NCBI RefSeq assembly: GCF_023498005.1 | Contig: NZ_CP097289.1 | Location: 1,798,001-1,862,000, forward strand | From: Streptomyces durmitorensis | Lineage (GTDB): Bacteria > Actinomycetota > Actinomycetes > Streptomycetales > Streptomycetaceae | Direction of reading: 5' to 3' | Length of the DNA: 64,000 nucleotides | Shown: one piece after another, positions 57,261 through 64,000 of the stretch | Numbering within the stretch: the first letter of the stretch is position 1 | Layout of the letters: every line of letters starts with the position of its first letter | Notes under the pieces: model-generated | Seen by the model: only the letters and a program-made list of their open reading frames with translations | Database searches by the model: none | Told to the model about the DNA's origin: nothing | Made by a program: the position numbers and the translations under genes

Positions 57261-58814
57261 TCACGCCATCAGGTGATAGCTCGGGAAGTTCCCCGGCGGC
57301 CGCTCCATCGCCGGGCCGTGCGTGACCGCCCGCACCAGCAGTTCACCGCCGACGAACGCGCCGCGCCAGGACGCGCCGAAGCCGCCGAACAGCTCGTCCC
57401 TGTCACCGCGCGAGCGCGGTTTCCCGTGGCCCACCTTGAAGGCGCGGATCTGCGGGGCGAGTCGGTCGTACGTCGCGGTGTCGTCGGTCGACAGCGTGGC
57501 GACCAGTGCTCCGTTCGACGCGTTCATGGCGGCGAGCAGCTCTGCCTCCGTGTCGACCAGGACGATGGTGTCGACCGGGCCGAACGGCTCCGCGTGGTGC
57601 AGCGGCGACGACGGGGGCGGATTGAGGAGCGTCACGGGGTGGACGTACGCGTCCGTGTCCTGGCCCGGCAGGAAGCGGTCCGCCGCGGGAGCGCCGCGGT
57701 AAAGCGGCACGGCGCCGCGGTCGATCGCCTCCGTCACCTGGTCGCCGAGCTCCTTGGCCTTGGCCGCGTTGATCAGTGGCCCGAAGTCCAGTTGCGGGAA
57801 CGGGTCTTCGGCGTGCTCGACCGCCAGGGGGTGGCCGACACGGAGGGTGCGCACGGCGGGGAGGTAGGCGGCGAGGAACTCGTCGAAGAGGCCCCGCTGG
57901 ACGACGAAGCGCGGGTACGCCGTGCAGCGCTGCTTGCCGTAGTCGAAGAGCTTGGGGATGACGGCGCTGAGCGCGTCCCAGTCGCTGTAGTTCCAGATGC
58001 CCCAGGTGTTGAGTCCTTCCTGTTCCAGGATGTGCCGCTTGCCGAGGTCGGCGACGGCGGTGGCGACGGCCGCGCCCGTGTCACGTCCGCCGACGAAGGA
58101 GACGCAGCCGATCTCCGGTGCGCGGACCAGCGCTTCGGACAGCTCTCCCCCGCTGCCGCTCACGAGGGTGACGGGGATCCCTTCGCGGGCGGCCAGGGCG
58201 CACGCCAGGGTCAGACAGGCGACGCCGCCGTCGGTCGGGGTCTTGGCGATGACCGCGTTGCCCGCGAGTGCCTGTACCAACACCGCGTGAACGAGCACGC
58301 TCATCGGGTAGTTCCAGCTGGCGATGTTGGACACCGGACCGTCCAGCGGGGTCCGGCCCTCCACCATCGGCTCGATGCCCTCCACGTACCAGCGCACGCC
58401 GTCGATGGCCCGGTCGACATCGGCCTGGGCGAGCCGCCAGGGCTTGCCGATCTCCCAGACCAGGAGCAGGGCGAGCAGTTCGCGGTGTTCGGTGAGGGCG
58501 TCGAGGGTGGCGGCGACGCGTGCGCGCCGCTCCTCCAGCGCGACGTGGCGCCAGGCCCGGTGCTGGTCGAGCGAGGCGCGTACGGCCTGGTGGGCGGTGG
58601 CGGCGTCGAGGCGCGGCGGGCCCGCGATGGGGCTGCCGTCGACGGGGGACGTGGCGGGCAGGGTCCGGCCGTCCGCCTGCCAGGTCCCGTTCCAGAGGTT
58701 GAGGACGCGGTCGTCGCGGAAGGCCTCGGGCGCGACGGCGAGGCAGCGCCGCCAGGCGTCGGCCCAGGCCGTACCGGCTTTGAGGACAAGGGGGTTGGTG
58801 AGGGTGGGTGCCAT
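57261..58814 (-). CDS. Aldehyde dehydrogenase family protein
   Basis: A 517-residue NAD(P)-dependent aldehyde dehydrogenase. NAD-site region IASWNYPMSVLVHAVLVQALAGNAVIAKTPTDGGVA, SFVGGRDTGAAVATAVADLGKRHILEQEGLNTWGI with the general-base Glu, and catalytic Cys297 in DYGKQRCTAYPRFVV. The ELGG and GQxC forms of standard members are altered to EQEG and GKQRC, placing it in a divergent branch. It lies 128 bases after SucD in the same direction and may act with that operon on a C1/C2 or acyl aldehyde (inference). ATG 58814 has a GCGGAGA site. Confidence 0.83.
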   Translation of the reverse strand: MAPTLTNPLVLKAGTAWADAWRRCLAVAPEAFRDDRVLNLWNGTWQADGRTLPATSPVDGSPIAGPPRLDAATAHQAVRASLDQHRAWRHVALEERRARVAATLDALTEHRELLALLLVWEIGKPWRLAQADVDRAIDGVRWYVEGIEPMVEGRTPLDGPVSNIASWNYPMSVLVHAVLVQALAGNAVIAKTPTDGGVACLTLACALAAREGIPVTLVSGSGGELSEALVRAPEIGCVSFVGGRDTGAAVATAVADLGKRHILEQEGLNTWGIWNYSDWDALSAVIPKLFDYGKQRCTAYPRFVVQRGLFDEFLAAYLPAVRTLRVGHPLAVEHAEDPFPQLDFGPLINAAKAKELGDQVTEAIDRGAVPLYRGAPAADRFLPGQDTDAYVHPVTLLNPPPSSPLHHAEPFGPVDTIVLVDTEAELLAAMNASNGALVATLSTDDTATYDRLAPQIRAFKVGHGKPRSRGDRDELFGGFGASWRGAFVGGELLVRAVTHGPAMERPPGNFPSYHLMA

Positions 58815-58942
58815 TCGGTGTCTCCGCTCACGGTGCACAGTCGGGGCGGGGGTGCATGGCTCGCGCGGCGCCGCTCGGTTCGCGGTCCGCGTGTGTGCTG
58901 GGGGACGCTAGTGCAGTCAGGGCCCGTCACCTATGAGTGACA

Positions 58943-59821
58943 TCACTCCCCCATCCGGTTCAGAACGAGGCGGGCCGTCTCCGTCGGGGTGGCGCCGACT
59001 CGCACCCCCGCGGCCTCCAGCGCCTCCTGCTTGGCGCGCGCGGTGCCGGAGGAGCCCGAGACGATGGCTCCCGCGTGCCCCATGGTCTTGCCTTCGGGGG
59101 CGGTGAAGCCGGCGATGTAGGCGACGACGGGTTTGGTGACGGACCGTTGGATGTAGGCGGCCGCGCGTTCCTCCGCGTCGCCGCCGATCTCACCGATGAG
59201 GACGATCAGTTCGGTGTCGGGGTCGTCCTCGAAGGCGGCGAGGCAGTCGATGTGCGTGGTGCCGACGACGGGGTCGCCGCCGATGCCGACGCAGGTGGAG
59301 AAGCCGATGTCGCGCAGCTCGTACATGAGTTGGTAGGTGAGGGTGCCGGACTTCGAGACCAGGCCGATGCGCCCGGACTTGGTGATGTCGGCGGGGATGA
59401 TGCCCGCGTTGGCCTGTCCCGGGGTGATGAGGCCGGGGCAGTTGGGGCCGATGACGCGGGTGCCGCGCTCCTTGGCGTACGCGTGGAAGGCGACGGAGTC
59501 GTGCACGGGGATGCCCTCCGTGATGACCACCGCGAGGCCGATCCCGGCGTCGGCGGCCTCGGTGACCGCCGCCTTGCAGAAGGCGGGTGGCACGAAGACC
59601 ACGGTGACGTCGGCACCCGTGGCCTTGATCCCGTCGCGTACGGACCCGAAGACGGGGACGGCGCGGTCGTCGAAGTCGACGATGCGGCCGGCCTTGCGGG
59701 GGTTGACGCCGCCCACGACGTCCGTGCCCGCCGCGAGCATGCGGCGGGTGTGCTTCATGCCCTCGGCCCCGGTCATGCCCTGGACGAGGACCTTGCTCTC
59801 CTTGGTGAGATAGATCGCCAT
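58943..59821 (-). CDS. sucD: Succinyl-CoA synthetase alpha subunit (paralogue)
   Basis: A 292-residue CoA-binding subunit. [116 protein letters not shown] and [21 protein letters not shown], where His (GHAG) is the phosphorylated residue. The enzyme interconverts acid + CoA + NTP and acyl-CoA. It lies 11 bases after SucC. Being beside formyl-CoA transferase, this pair may supply succinyl-CoA as CoA donor, or act on malate or another acid; the housekeeping copy is expected elsewhere. Confidence 0.88.
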   Translation of the reverse strand: MAIYLTKESKVLVQGMTGAEGMKHTRRMLAAGTDVVGGVNPRKAGRIVDFDDRAVPVFGSVRDGIKATGADVTVVFVPPAFCKAAVTEAADAGIGLAVVITEGIPVHDSVAFHAYAKERGTRVIGPNCPGLITPGQANAGIIPADITKSGRIGLVSKSGTLTYQLMYELRDIGFSTCVGIGGDPVVGTTHIDCLAAFEDDPDTELIVLIGEIGGDAEERAAAYIQRSVTKPVVAYIAGFTAPEGKTMGHAGAIVSGSSGTARAKQEALEAAGVRVGATPTETARLVLNRMGE

Positions 59822-59832
59822 GTCCCGGCTCC

Positions 59833-60972
59833 TTAGGCTGCGTTGGTGTGACCGGCGAGTTCGGCGGCGCGGCGCGCGGCGCCGTCCATGGTGGTGGCCT
59901 GCTGGACGAGGGGGTGGGCGCGCTCGTCGAGGATGGCGCGGCCGCGGACGGCGTTGTTGCCGTCGAGTCGGACGACGAGCGGCTTGGTCAACTGGACCGA
60001 TTCCAGGGCCTGGACGATGCCGTCGGCGACGGCGTCGCATGCCGTGATGCCGCCGAAGACGTTGACGAAGACGGATGTGACGGCGGGGTCGGAGAGGATG
60101 ACGGAGAGGCCGTCGGCCATGATCTGGGCGGAGGCGCCGCCTCCGATGTCGAGGAAGTTCGCGGGGCGCGCGCCGCAGCCCGCGACCACGTCGAGGGTGG
60201 ACATGACGAGGCCCGCGCCGTTGCCGATGATGCCGACCTCGCCGTCGAGCTTCACGTAGTTGAGGCCCTTGGACGCGGCCGCCGACTCCAGCGGGTCGTC
60301 GTGCGCGGAGTCGTCGGCGCCCCAGCGCGCCTGGCGGAATCGGGCGTTGTCGTCCAGGGTGACCTTGCCGTCGAGGGCGAGGATCTCTCCCTGGGCGGTA
60401 CGGACGAGGGGGTTCACCTCGACGAGGAGCGCGTCCTCGCGGATCAGCACCTGCCACAGCTTGACCAGGACGTCCGCGGTCGCTTCGGGAAGTCCCGCCG
60501 CTGCGGCGATCTCGGCCGCCTTCGTCTGGTCCACTCCTGCCGCCGGGTCGATCTCCACGCGCGCGACGGCCTCCGGGCGTCTCGCCGCCACCTCCTCGAT
60601 CTCCATACCGCCCTCGGCCGACGCGATGGCGAGGAAGCGGCCCGCCGCGCGGTCCAGTACGTACGAGACGTAGAACTCGCTGTCGATCTCGACGGGTTGG
60701 GCCAGCATCACCTTGTGCACGGTGTGGCCCTTGATGTCCATGCCGAGGATCTGGCGTGCCGTGATCTCGGCGGCGGCCGGGTCGGCGGCGACCTTGACGC
60801 CGCCCGCCTTGCCGCGTCCGCCGGTCTTCACCTGGGCCTTGACGACGACGCGGCCGCCCAGGCGTCCGGCGCCCGCGCGTGCCTCCTTCGCCGTGTCGGC
60901 GACCTCTGCTTGCGGCACCAAGATGCCGTATTCCTCGAAGAGTTCCCTTGCCTGGTGCTCGAACAGGTCCAT
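59833..60972 (-). CDS. sucC: Succinyl-CoA synthetase beta subunit (paralogue)
   Basis: A 379-residue nucleotide-binding subunit: [21 protein letters not shown], the ATP-grasp region [53 protein letters not shown] and [36 protein letters not shown], then [19 protein letters not shown]. Standard length. First gene of the leftward operon sucC-sucD-(aldehyde dehydrogenase). The upstream region shared with the rightward decarboxylase gene contains a perfect inverted repeat. ATG 60972 begins the conserved MDLFEHQ. Confidence 0.88.
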   Translation of the reverse strand: MDLFEHQARELFEEYGILVPQAEVADTAKEARAGAGRLGGRVVVKAQVKTGGRGKAGGVKVAADPAAAEITARQILGMDIKGHTVHKVMLAQPVEIDSEFYVSYVLDRAAGRFLAIASAEGGMEIEEVAARRPEAVARVEIDPAAGVDQTKAAEIAAAAGLPEATADVLVKLWQVLIREDALLVEVNPLVRTAQGEILALDGKVTLDDNARFRQARWGADDSAHDDPLESAAASKGLNYVKLDGEVGIIGNGAGLVMSTLDVVAGCGARPANFLDIGGGASAQIMADGLSVILSDPAVTSVFVNVFGGITACDAVADGIVQALESVQLTKPLVVRLDGNNAVRGRAILDERAHPLVQQATTMDGAARRAAELAGHTNAA

Positions 60973-61076
60973 TCCGGCTCCTGACCGCTGTGTCGATCCG
61001 GGGAGCGACCCCCGGACCCCCGAAAAGTGCCGCACGCCCCCTGGACACCACCCACCGGATGCGGGATAACAAGCTT

Positions 61077-61100
61077 CATACAGTATTCGTCGACTGTATG
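61077..61100. promoter_or_regulatory. Palindromic operator candidate between sucC and the TPP enzyme
   Basis: CATACAGT (61077-61084) and ACTGTATG (61093-61100) form a perfect 8-base dyad with an 8-base spacer, in an A/T-rich patch of the 211-base divergent gap. The size and TNNNACAG-like halves suit a GntR/FadR-type repressor. It lies 105 bases ahead of the sucC start and 84 ahead of the decarboxylase, so one regulator could control both arms. Confidence 0.6.
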
Positions 61101-61183
61101 CAATCTACCGCGAGAGCACCTCCGAGCAGCGTGTGAGCGTGTGTGAGCGCTCCAACTCCCCTACGAAGGGACAGGACTTCGCC

Positions 61184-62878
61184 ATGCCCGACGGCAGCAG
61201 CGACACGAACCAGACCCACATCTCCGGTGGGCACCTGGTCGCCAAGGCACTCAAAGCAGAGGGTGTGGAGGTCATCTACACCCTGTGCGGCGGCCACATC
61301 ATCGACATCTACGACGGCTGCGTCGACGAGGGGATCGATGTCGTCGACGTACGCCACGAGCAGGTCGCCGCCCACGCGGCCGACGGCTACGCGCGCCTCA
61401 CCGGAAAGCCGGGATGCGCCGTGGTGACGGCGGGGCCGGGAACCACCGACGCCGTCACGGGCGTCGCGAACGCCTTCCGCGCGGAGTCCCCCATGCTGCT
61501 GATCGGCGGCCAGGGAGCCCACACCCAGCACAAGATGGGGTCACTTCAAGACCTTCCGCACGTCGACATGATGACGCCGATCACCAAGTTCGCCGCGACC
61601 GTGCCGGACACGGCGCGCGCCGCGGACATGGTGTCGATGGCGTTCCGCGAGTGCTACCACGGCGCTCCAGGACCCTCCTTCCTGGAGATACCGCGCGATG
61701 TGCTCGACGCCAAGGTGCCGGTGGACAAGGCCCGGGTGCCGCAGGCAGGGCAGTATCGCGCCTCCACGCGCTCGGCCGGCGATCCAGAAGCCATCGAGAA
61801 GCTCGCCGACCTGCTCGTGCACGCGGAGAAGCCCGCGATCCTGCTCGGCAGCCAGGTGTGGACGACGCGCGGCACCGCGTCCGCCATCGAGCTCGTGCGG
61901 ACCCTGAACGTGCCCGCCTACATGAACGGCGCGGGCCGCGGCACCCTGCCGCCCGGGGACCCGCACCACTTCCAGCTCTCACGGCGGTACGCCTTCTCCA
62001 ACGCCGACCTCATCGTCATCGTGGGGACGCCCTTCGACTTCCGCATGGGCTACGGCAAGCGGCTCTCCCCGGACGCCACCGTCGTACAGATCGACCTCGA
62101 CTACCGCACCGTCGGCAAGAACAGGGACATCGACCTGGGCATCGTCGGTGACGCGGGACTGATCCTGAAGTCGGTCACCGAGGCGGCGTCAGGACGGCTC
62201 AACGGAGGCGCGTCCAAGCGCAAGGAGTGGATCGACGAGCTGCGCGCCGCCGAGCAGACGGCCATCGAGAAGCGGCTGCCGAACCTCAAGTCCGACGCCT
62301 CGCCCATCCACCCGTACCGCCTCGTCAGCGAAATCAACGACTTCCTTACCGAAGACTCGATCTACATCGGCGACGGCGGCGACATCGTCACCTTCTCCGG
62401 TCAGGTCGTACAGCCCAAGTCGCCCGGCCACTGGATGGACCCGGGCCCGCTCGGCACGCTCGGCGTCGGCATCCCCTTCGTGCTCGCCGCCAAGCAGGCG
62501 CGGCCCGACAAGGAGGTGGTGGCCCTCTTCGGAGACGGCGCCTTCTCGCTGACCGGGTGGGACTTCGAGACGCTCGTCCGCTACAACCTGCCCTTCGTCG
62601 GGATCGTCGGCAACAACTCCTCGATGAACCAGATCCGTTACGGCCAGAAGGCCAAGTACGGCGAGGAGCGCCAGCGGATCGGCAACACCCTCGGTGACGT
62701 CCACTACGACAAGTTCGCCCAGATGCTGGGCGGTTATGGCGAAGAGGTCCGCGACCCCGCCGACATCGGCCCCGCGCTCCAGCGGGCCCGCGAGTCCGGC
62801 AAGCCCTCGCTCATCAACGTATGGGTCGATCCGGACGCGTACGCCCCCGGAACCATGAACCAGACCATGTACAAGTGA
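61184..62878 (+). CDS. TPP-dependent decarboxylase, probable oxalyl-CoA decarboxylase
   Basis: A 564-residue thiamine-diphosphate enzyme, in the length range of oxalyl-CoA decarboxylases and acetolactate synthases. N-terminal domain with catalytic Glu59 in DVRHEQVAAHAADGYARLTGKPGCAVVTAGPGTTDAV; C-terminal cofactor motif GDGAFSLTGWDFETLVRYNLPFVGIVGNN at about 449-478. The GDGA form is closer to acetolactate synthases than the GDSAFGFSG of known oxalyl-CoA decarboxylases, so the assignment rests on the formyl-CoA transferase gene 12 bases downstream. It would convert oxalyl-CoA to formyl-CoA and CO2. ATG 61184 preferred over a GTG 17 codons earlier. Confidence 0.65.
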   Translation: MPDGSSDTNQTHISGGHLVAKALKAEGVEVIYTLCGGHIIDIYDGCVDEGIDVVDVRHEQVAAHAADGYARLTGKPGCAVVTAGPGTTDAVTGVANAFRAESPMLLIGGQGAHTQHKMGSLQDLPHVDMMTPITKFAATVPDTARAADMVSMAFRECYHGAPGPSFLEIPRDVLDAKVPVDKARVPQAGQYRASTRSAGDPEAIEKLADLLVHAEKPAILLGSQVWTTRGTASAIELVRTLNVPAYMNGAGRGTLPPGDPHHFQLSRRYAFSNADLIVIVGTPFDFRMGYGKRLSPDATVVQIDLDYRTVGKNRDIDLGIVGDAGLILKSVTEAASGRLNGGASKRKEWIDELRAAEQTAIEKRLPNLKSDASPIHPYRLVSEINDFLTEDSIYIGDGGDIVTFSGQVVQPKSPGHWMDPGPLGTLGVGIPFVLAAKQARPDKEVVALFGDGAFSLTGWDFETLVRYNLPFVGIVGNNSSMNQIRYGQKAKYGEERQRIGNTLGDVHYDKFAQMLGGYGEEVRDPADIGPALQRARESGKPSLINVWVDPDAYAPGTMNQTMYK

Positions 62879-62890
62879 GGAGCCCGCGCG

Positions 62891-64000
62891 ATGACGACCA
62901 AGGCTCTTGAGGGCGTACGCGTCCTCGACATGACACACGTCCAGTCCGGGCCCTCCGCCACCCAGCTGCTCGCCTGGCTCGGTGCGGACGTGGTGAAGCT
63001 GGAGGCGCCCTCCGGGGACATCACGCGCAAGCAGTTGCGTGATCTCCCGGACGTCGACTCGCTCTACTTCACGATGCTCAACTGCAACAAGCGGAGCATC
63101 ACCCTCAACACCAAGACCGAGCGCGGCAAGGAGCTCCTCACCGAGCTGATCCGCCGCTCCGACGTGATGGTCGAGAACTTCGGCCCCGGCGCCGTGGACC
63201 GGATGGGCTTCACCTGGGAGCGCATCCAGGAGATCAACCCGCGGATCGTCTACGCCTCGATCAAGGGCTTCGGAGACGGCCCCTACACCAACTTCAAGGC
63301 CTACGAAGTGGTGGCGCAGGCCATGGGCGGCTCCATGTCGACCACGGGCTTCGAGGACGGTCCGCCGCTCGCCACGGGCGCCCAGATCGGTGACTCCGGG
63401 ACCGGCATCCACGCCGTGGCCGGGATTCTCGCCGCCCTCTTCCAGAGGGAGAACACCGGTCGCGGGCAGCGCGTGAACGTGGCCATGCAGCACGCCGTGC
63501 TCAACCTGTGCCGGGTCAAACTGCGCGACCAGCAGCGCCTGGCGCACGGGCCGCTCGCCGAGTACCCGAACGAGGACTTCGGGGACGAGGTGCCGCGCTC
63601 GGGCAACGCGTCCGGCGGCGGTCAGCCCGGCTGGGCGGTCAAGTGCGCGCCGGGCGGACCGAACGACTACGTGTACGTCATCGTGCAGCCCGTGGGCTGG
63701 CAGCCGCTCACCGAGCTGATCGGGCGTCCCGAACTCGCGCAGGACCCCGAGTGGGCCTCTCCGGAGTCGCGGCTCCCCAAGCTCGGCAAGATGTTCCAGC
63801 TGATCGAGGAGTGGTCCTCCACGCTCCCCAAGTGGGAGGTCCTGGAGCGGCTCAACGCCCACAACATCCCGTGCGGCCCGATCCTCTCCACCAAGGAGAT
63901 CATCGAGGACGCCTCGCTGGCCGCCAACGAGATGGTCGTCGAGGTCGCGCACCCGCAGCGCGGCTCCTTCACCACGGTCGGCTCCCCGCTGAAGCTGTCG
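62891..64000 (+). CDS. frc: Formyl-CoA:oxalate CoA-transferase, 3' end cut by window
   Basis: At least 370 residues of a class III CoA-transferase, open to the window end. It follows the Oxalobacter-type enzyme closely: [56 protein letters not shown], catalytic Asp168 in [35 protein letters not shown], the glycine loop (here SGGGQPGW at 241-248, first Gly replaced by Ser), and [13 protein letters not shown]. It moves CoA from formyl-CoA or succinyl-CoA to oxalate. ATG with GAGGAG ten bases upstream; co-transcribed with the TPP enzyme. Confidence 0.88.
   Translation, partial: MTTKALEGVRVLDMTHVQSGPSATQLLAWLGADVVKLEAPSGDITRKQLRDLPDVDSLYFTMLNCNKRSITLNTKTERGKELLTELIRRSDVMVENFGPGAVDRMGFTWERIQEINPRIVYASIKGFGDGPYTNFKAYEVVAQAMGGSMSTTGFEDGPPLATGAQIGDSGTGIHAVAGILAALFQRENTGRGQRVNVAMQHAVLNLCRVKLRDQQRLAHGPLAEYPNEDFGDEVPRSGNASGGGQPGWAVKCAPGGPNDYVYVIVQPVGWQPLTELIGRPELAQDPEWASPESRLPKLGKMFQLIEEWSSTLPKWEVLERLNAHNIPCGPILSTKEIIEDASLAANEMVVEVAHPQRGSFTTVGSPLKLS

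Noticed and set aside
58943..61072. 709-codon reading of the SucD frame
   Set aside because: Residues before ATG 59821 are a shadow of SucC, not a fused protein.

Overview
The window is chromosomal DNA of a Streptomyces or a very close relative. Base composition and codon third positions are strongly G+C rich. GTG and TTG starts and ATGA/GTGA overlaps are common. It carries a typical two-domain geosmin synthase, an actinobacterial cytochrome b, many TetR/MarR/HxlR regulators, and DmdR/IdeR-type iron boxes. No rRNA, CRISPR array, transposase, integrase or phage gene was seen. The only RNA gene found is one tRNA-Leu(GAG).

Layout. 0-9.4 kb: end of a serine hydrolase, a TetR regulator facing a secreted GH3 beta-glucosidase, a quinone-reductase-like MDR enzyme with a GNAT gene, a ferredoxin-like gene and an FBP-domain gene, then a GH4 phospho-glucosidase divergent from a secreted protein of unknown role. 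Two inverted copies of a ~150 bp repeat lie in front of the ferredoxin-like and FBP genes. 9.5-14.4 kb: a probable L-carnitine catabolic block (MHS-family transporter; thioesterase, carnitine dehydrogenase and beta-keto acid cleavage enzyme in one operon). It is headed by an unusual regulator that joins an XRE-type HTH to a TetR protein, with three ATCGCAATC-type sites in front of it. 14.4-31.1 kb: GH84 N-acetylglucosaminidase, geosmin synthase with an ADP-ribosylglycohydrolase, a phosphoesterase, a TetR/YrdB pair, a free-standing cytochrome b, a methyltransferase, an F420-type oxidoreductase/SRPBCC pair with an HxlR regulator, a MoxR/VWA pair and an M20 peptidase.

31.2-46.3 kb is the main specialised locus: a complete enterobactin-type catecholate siderophore cluster. 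Two permeases and an ATPase run leftward from an iron box. A binding lipoprotein, EntA, EntC, EntE, a split EntB (isochorismatase plus separate aryl carrier), a 1295-residue EntF-like C-A-PCP-TE synthetase with a serine code, MbtH and an EntD-type PPTase run rightward. A Fes-type esterase faces them and has its own weaker iron box. Together they would make 2,3-dihydroxybenzoate, join it to serine, cyclise the trimer, import the ferric complex and hydrolyse it. No dedicated exporter or regulator is present.

46.4-64 kb: a proline-rich membrane-anchored protein, an MMPL transporter with a NarL-type two-component system, a MarR/MFS divergent pair, a small zinc-ribbon-like protein and a carboxyethylornithine-synthase-like dehydrogenase behind an odd A-rich leader, tRNA-Leu with a strong terminator, a DUF2254 membrane protein, and a C1/C2-acid block. 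In that block an aldehyde dehydrogenase and second-type SucCD run leftward. A TPP-dependent decarboxylase and a formyl-CoA:oxalate CoA-transferase (cut by the window end) run rightward from a shared region with a palindromic operator candidate; oxalate breakdown is the likely role.
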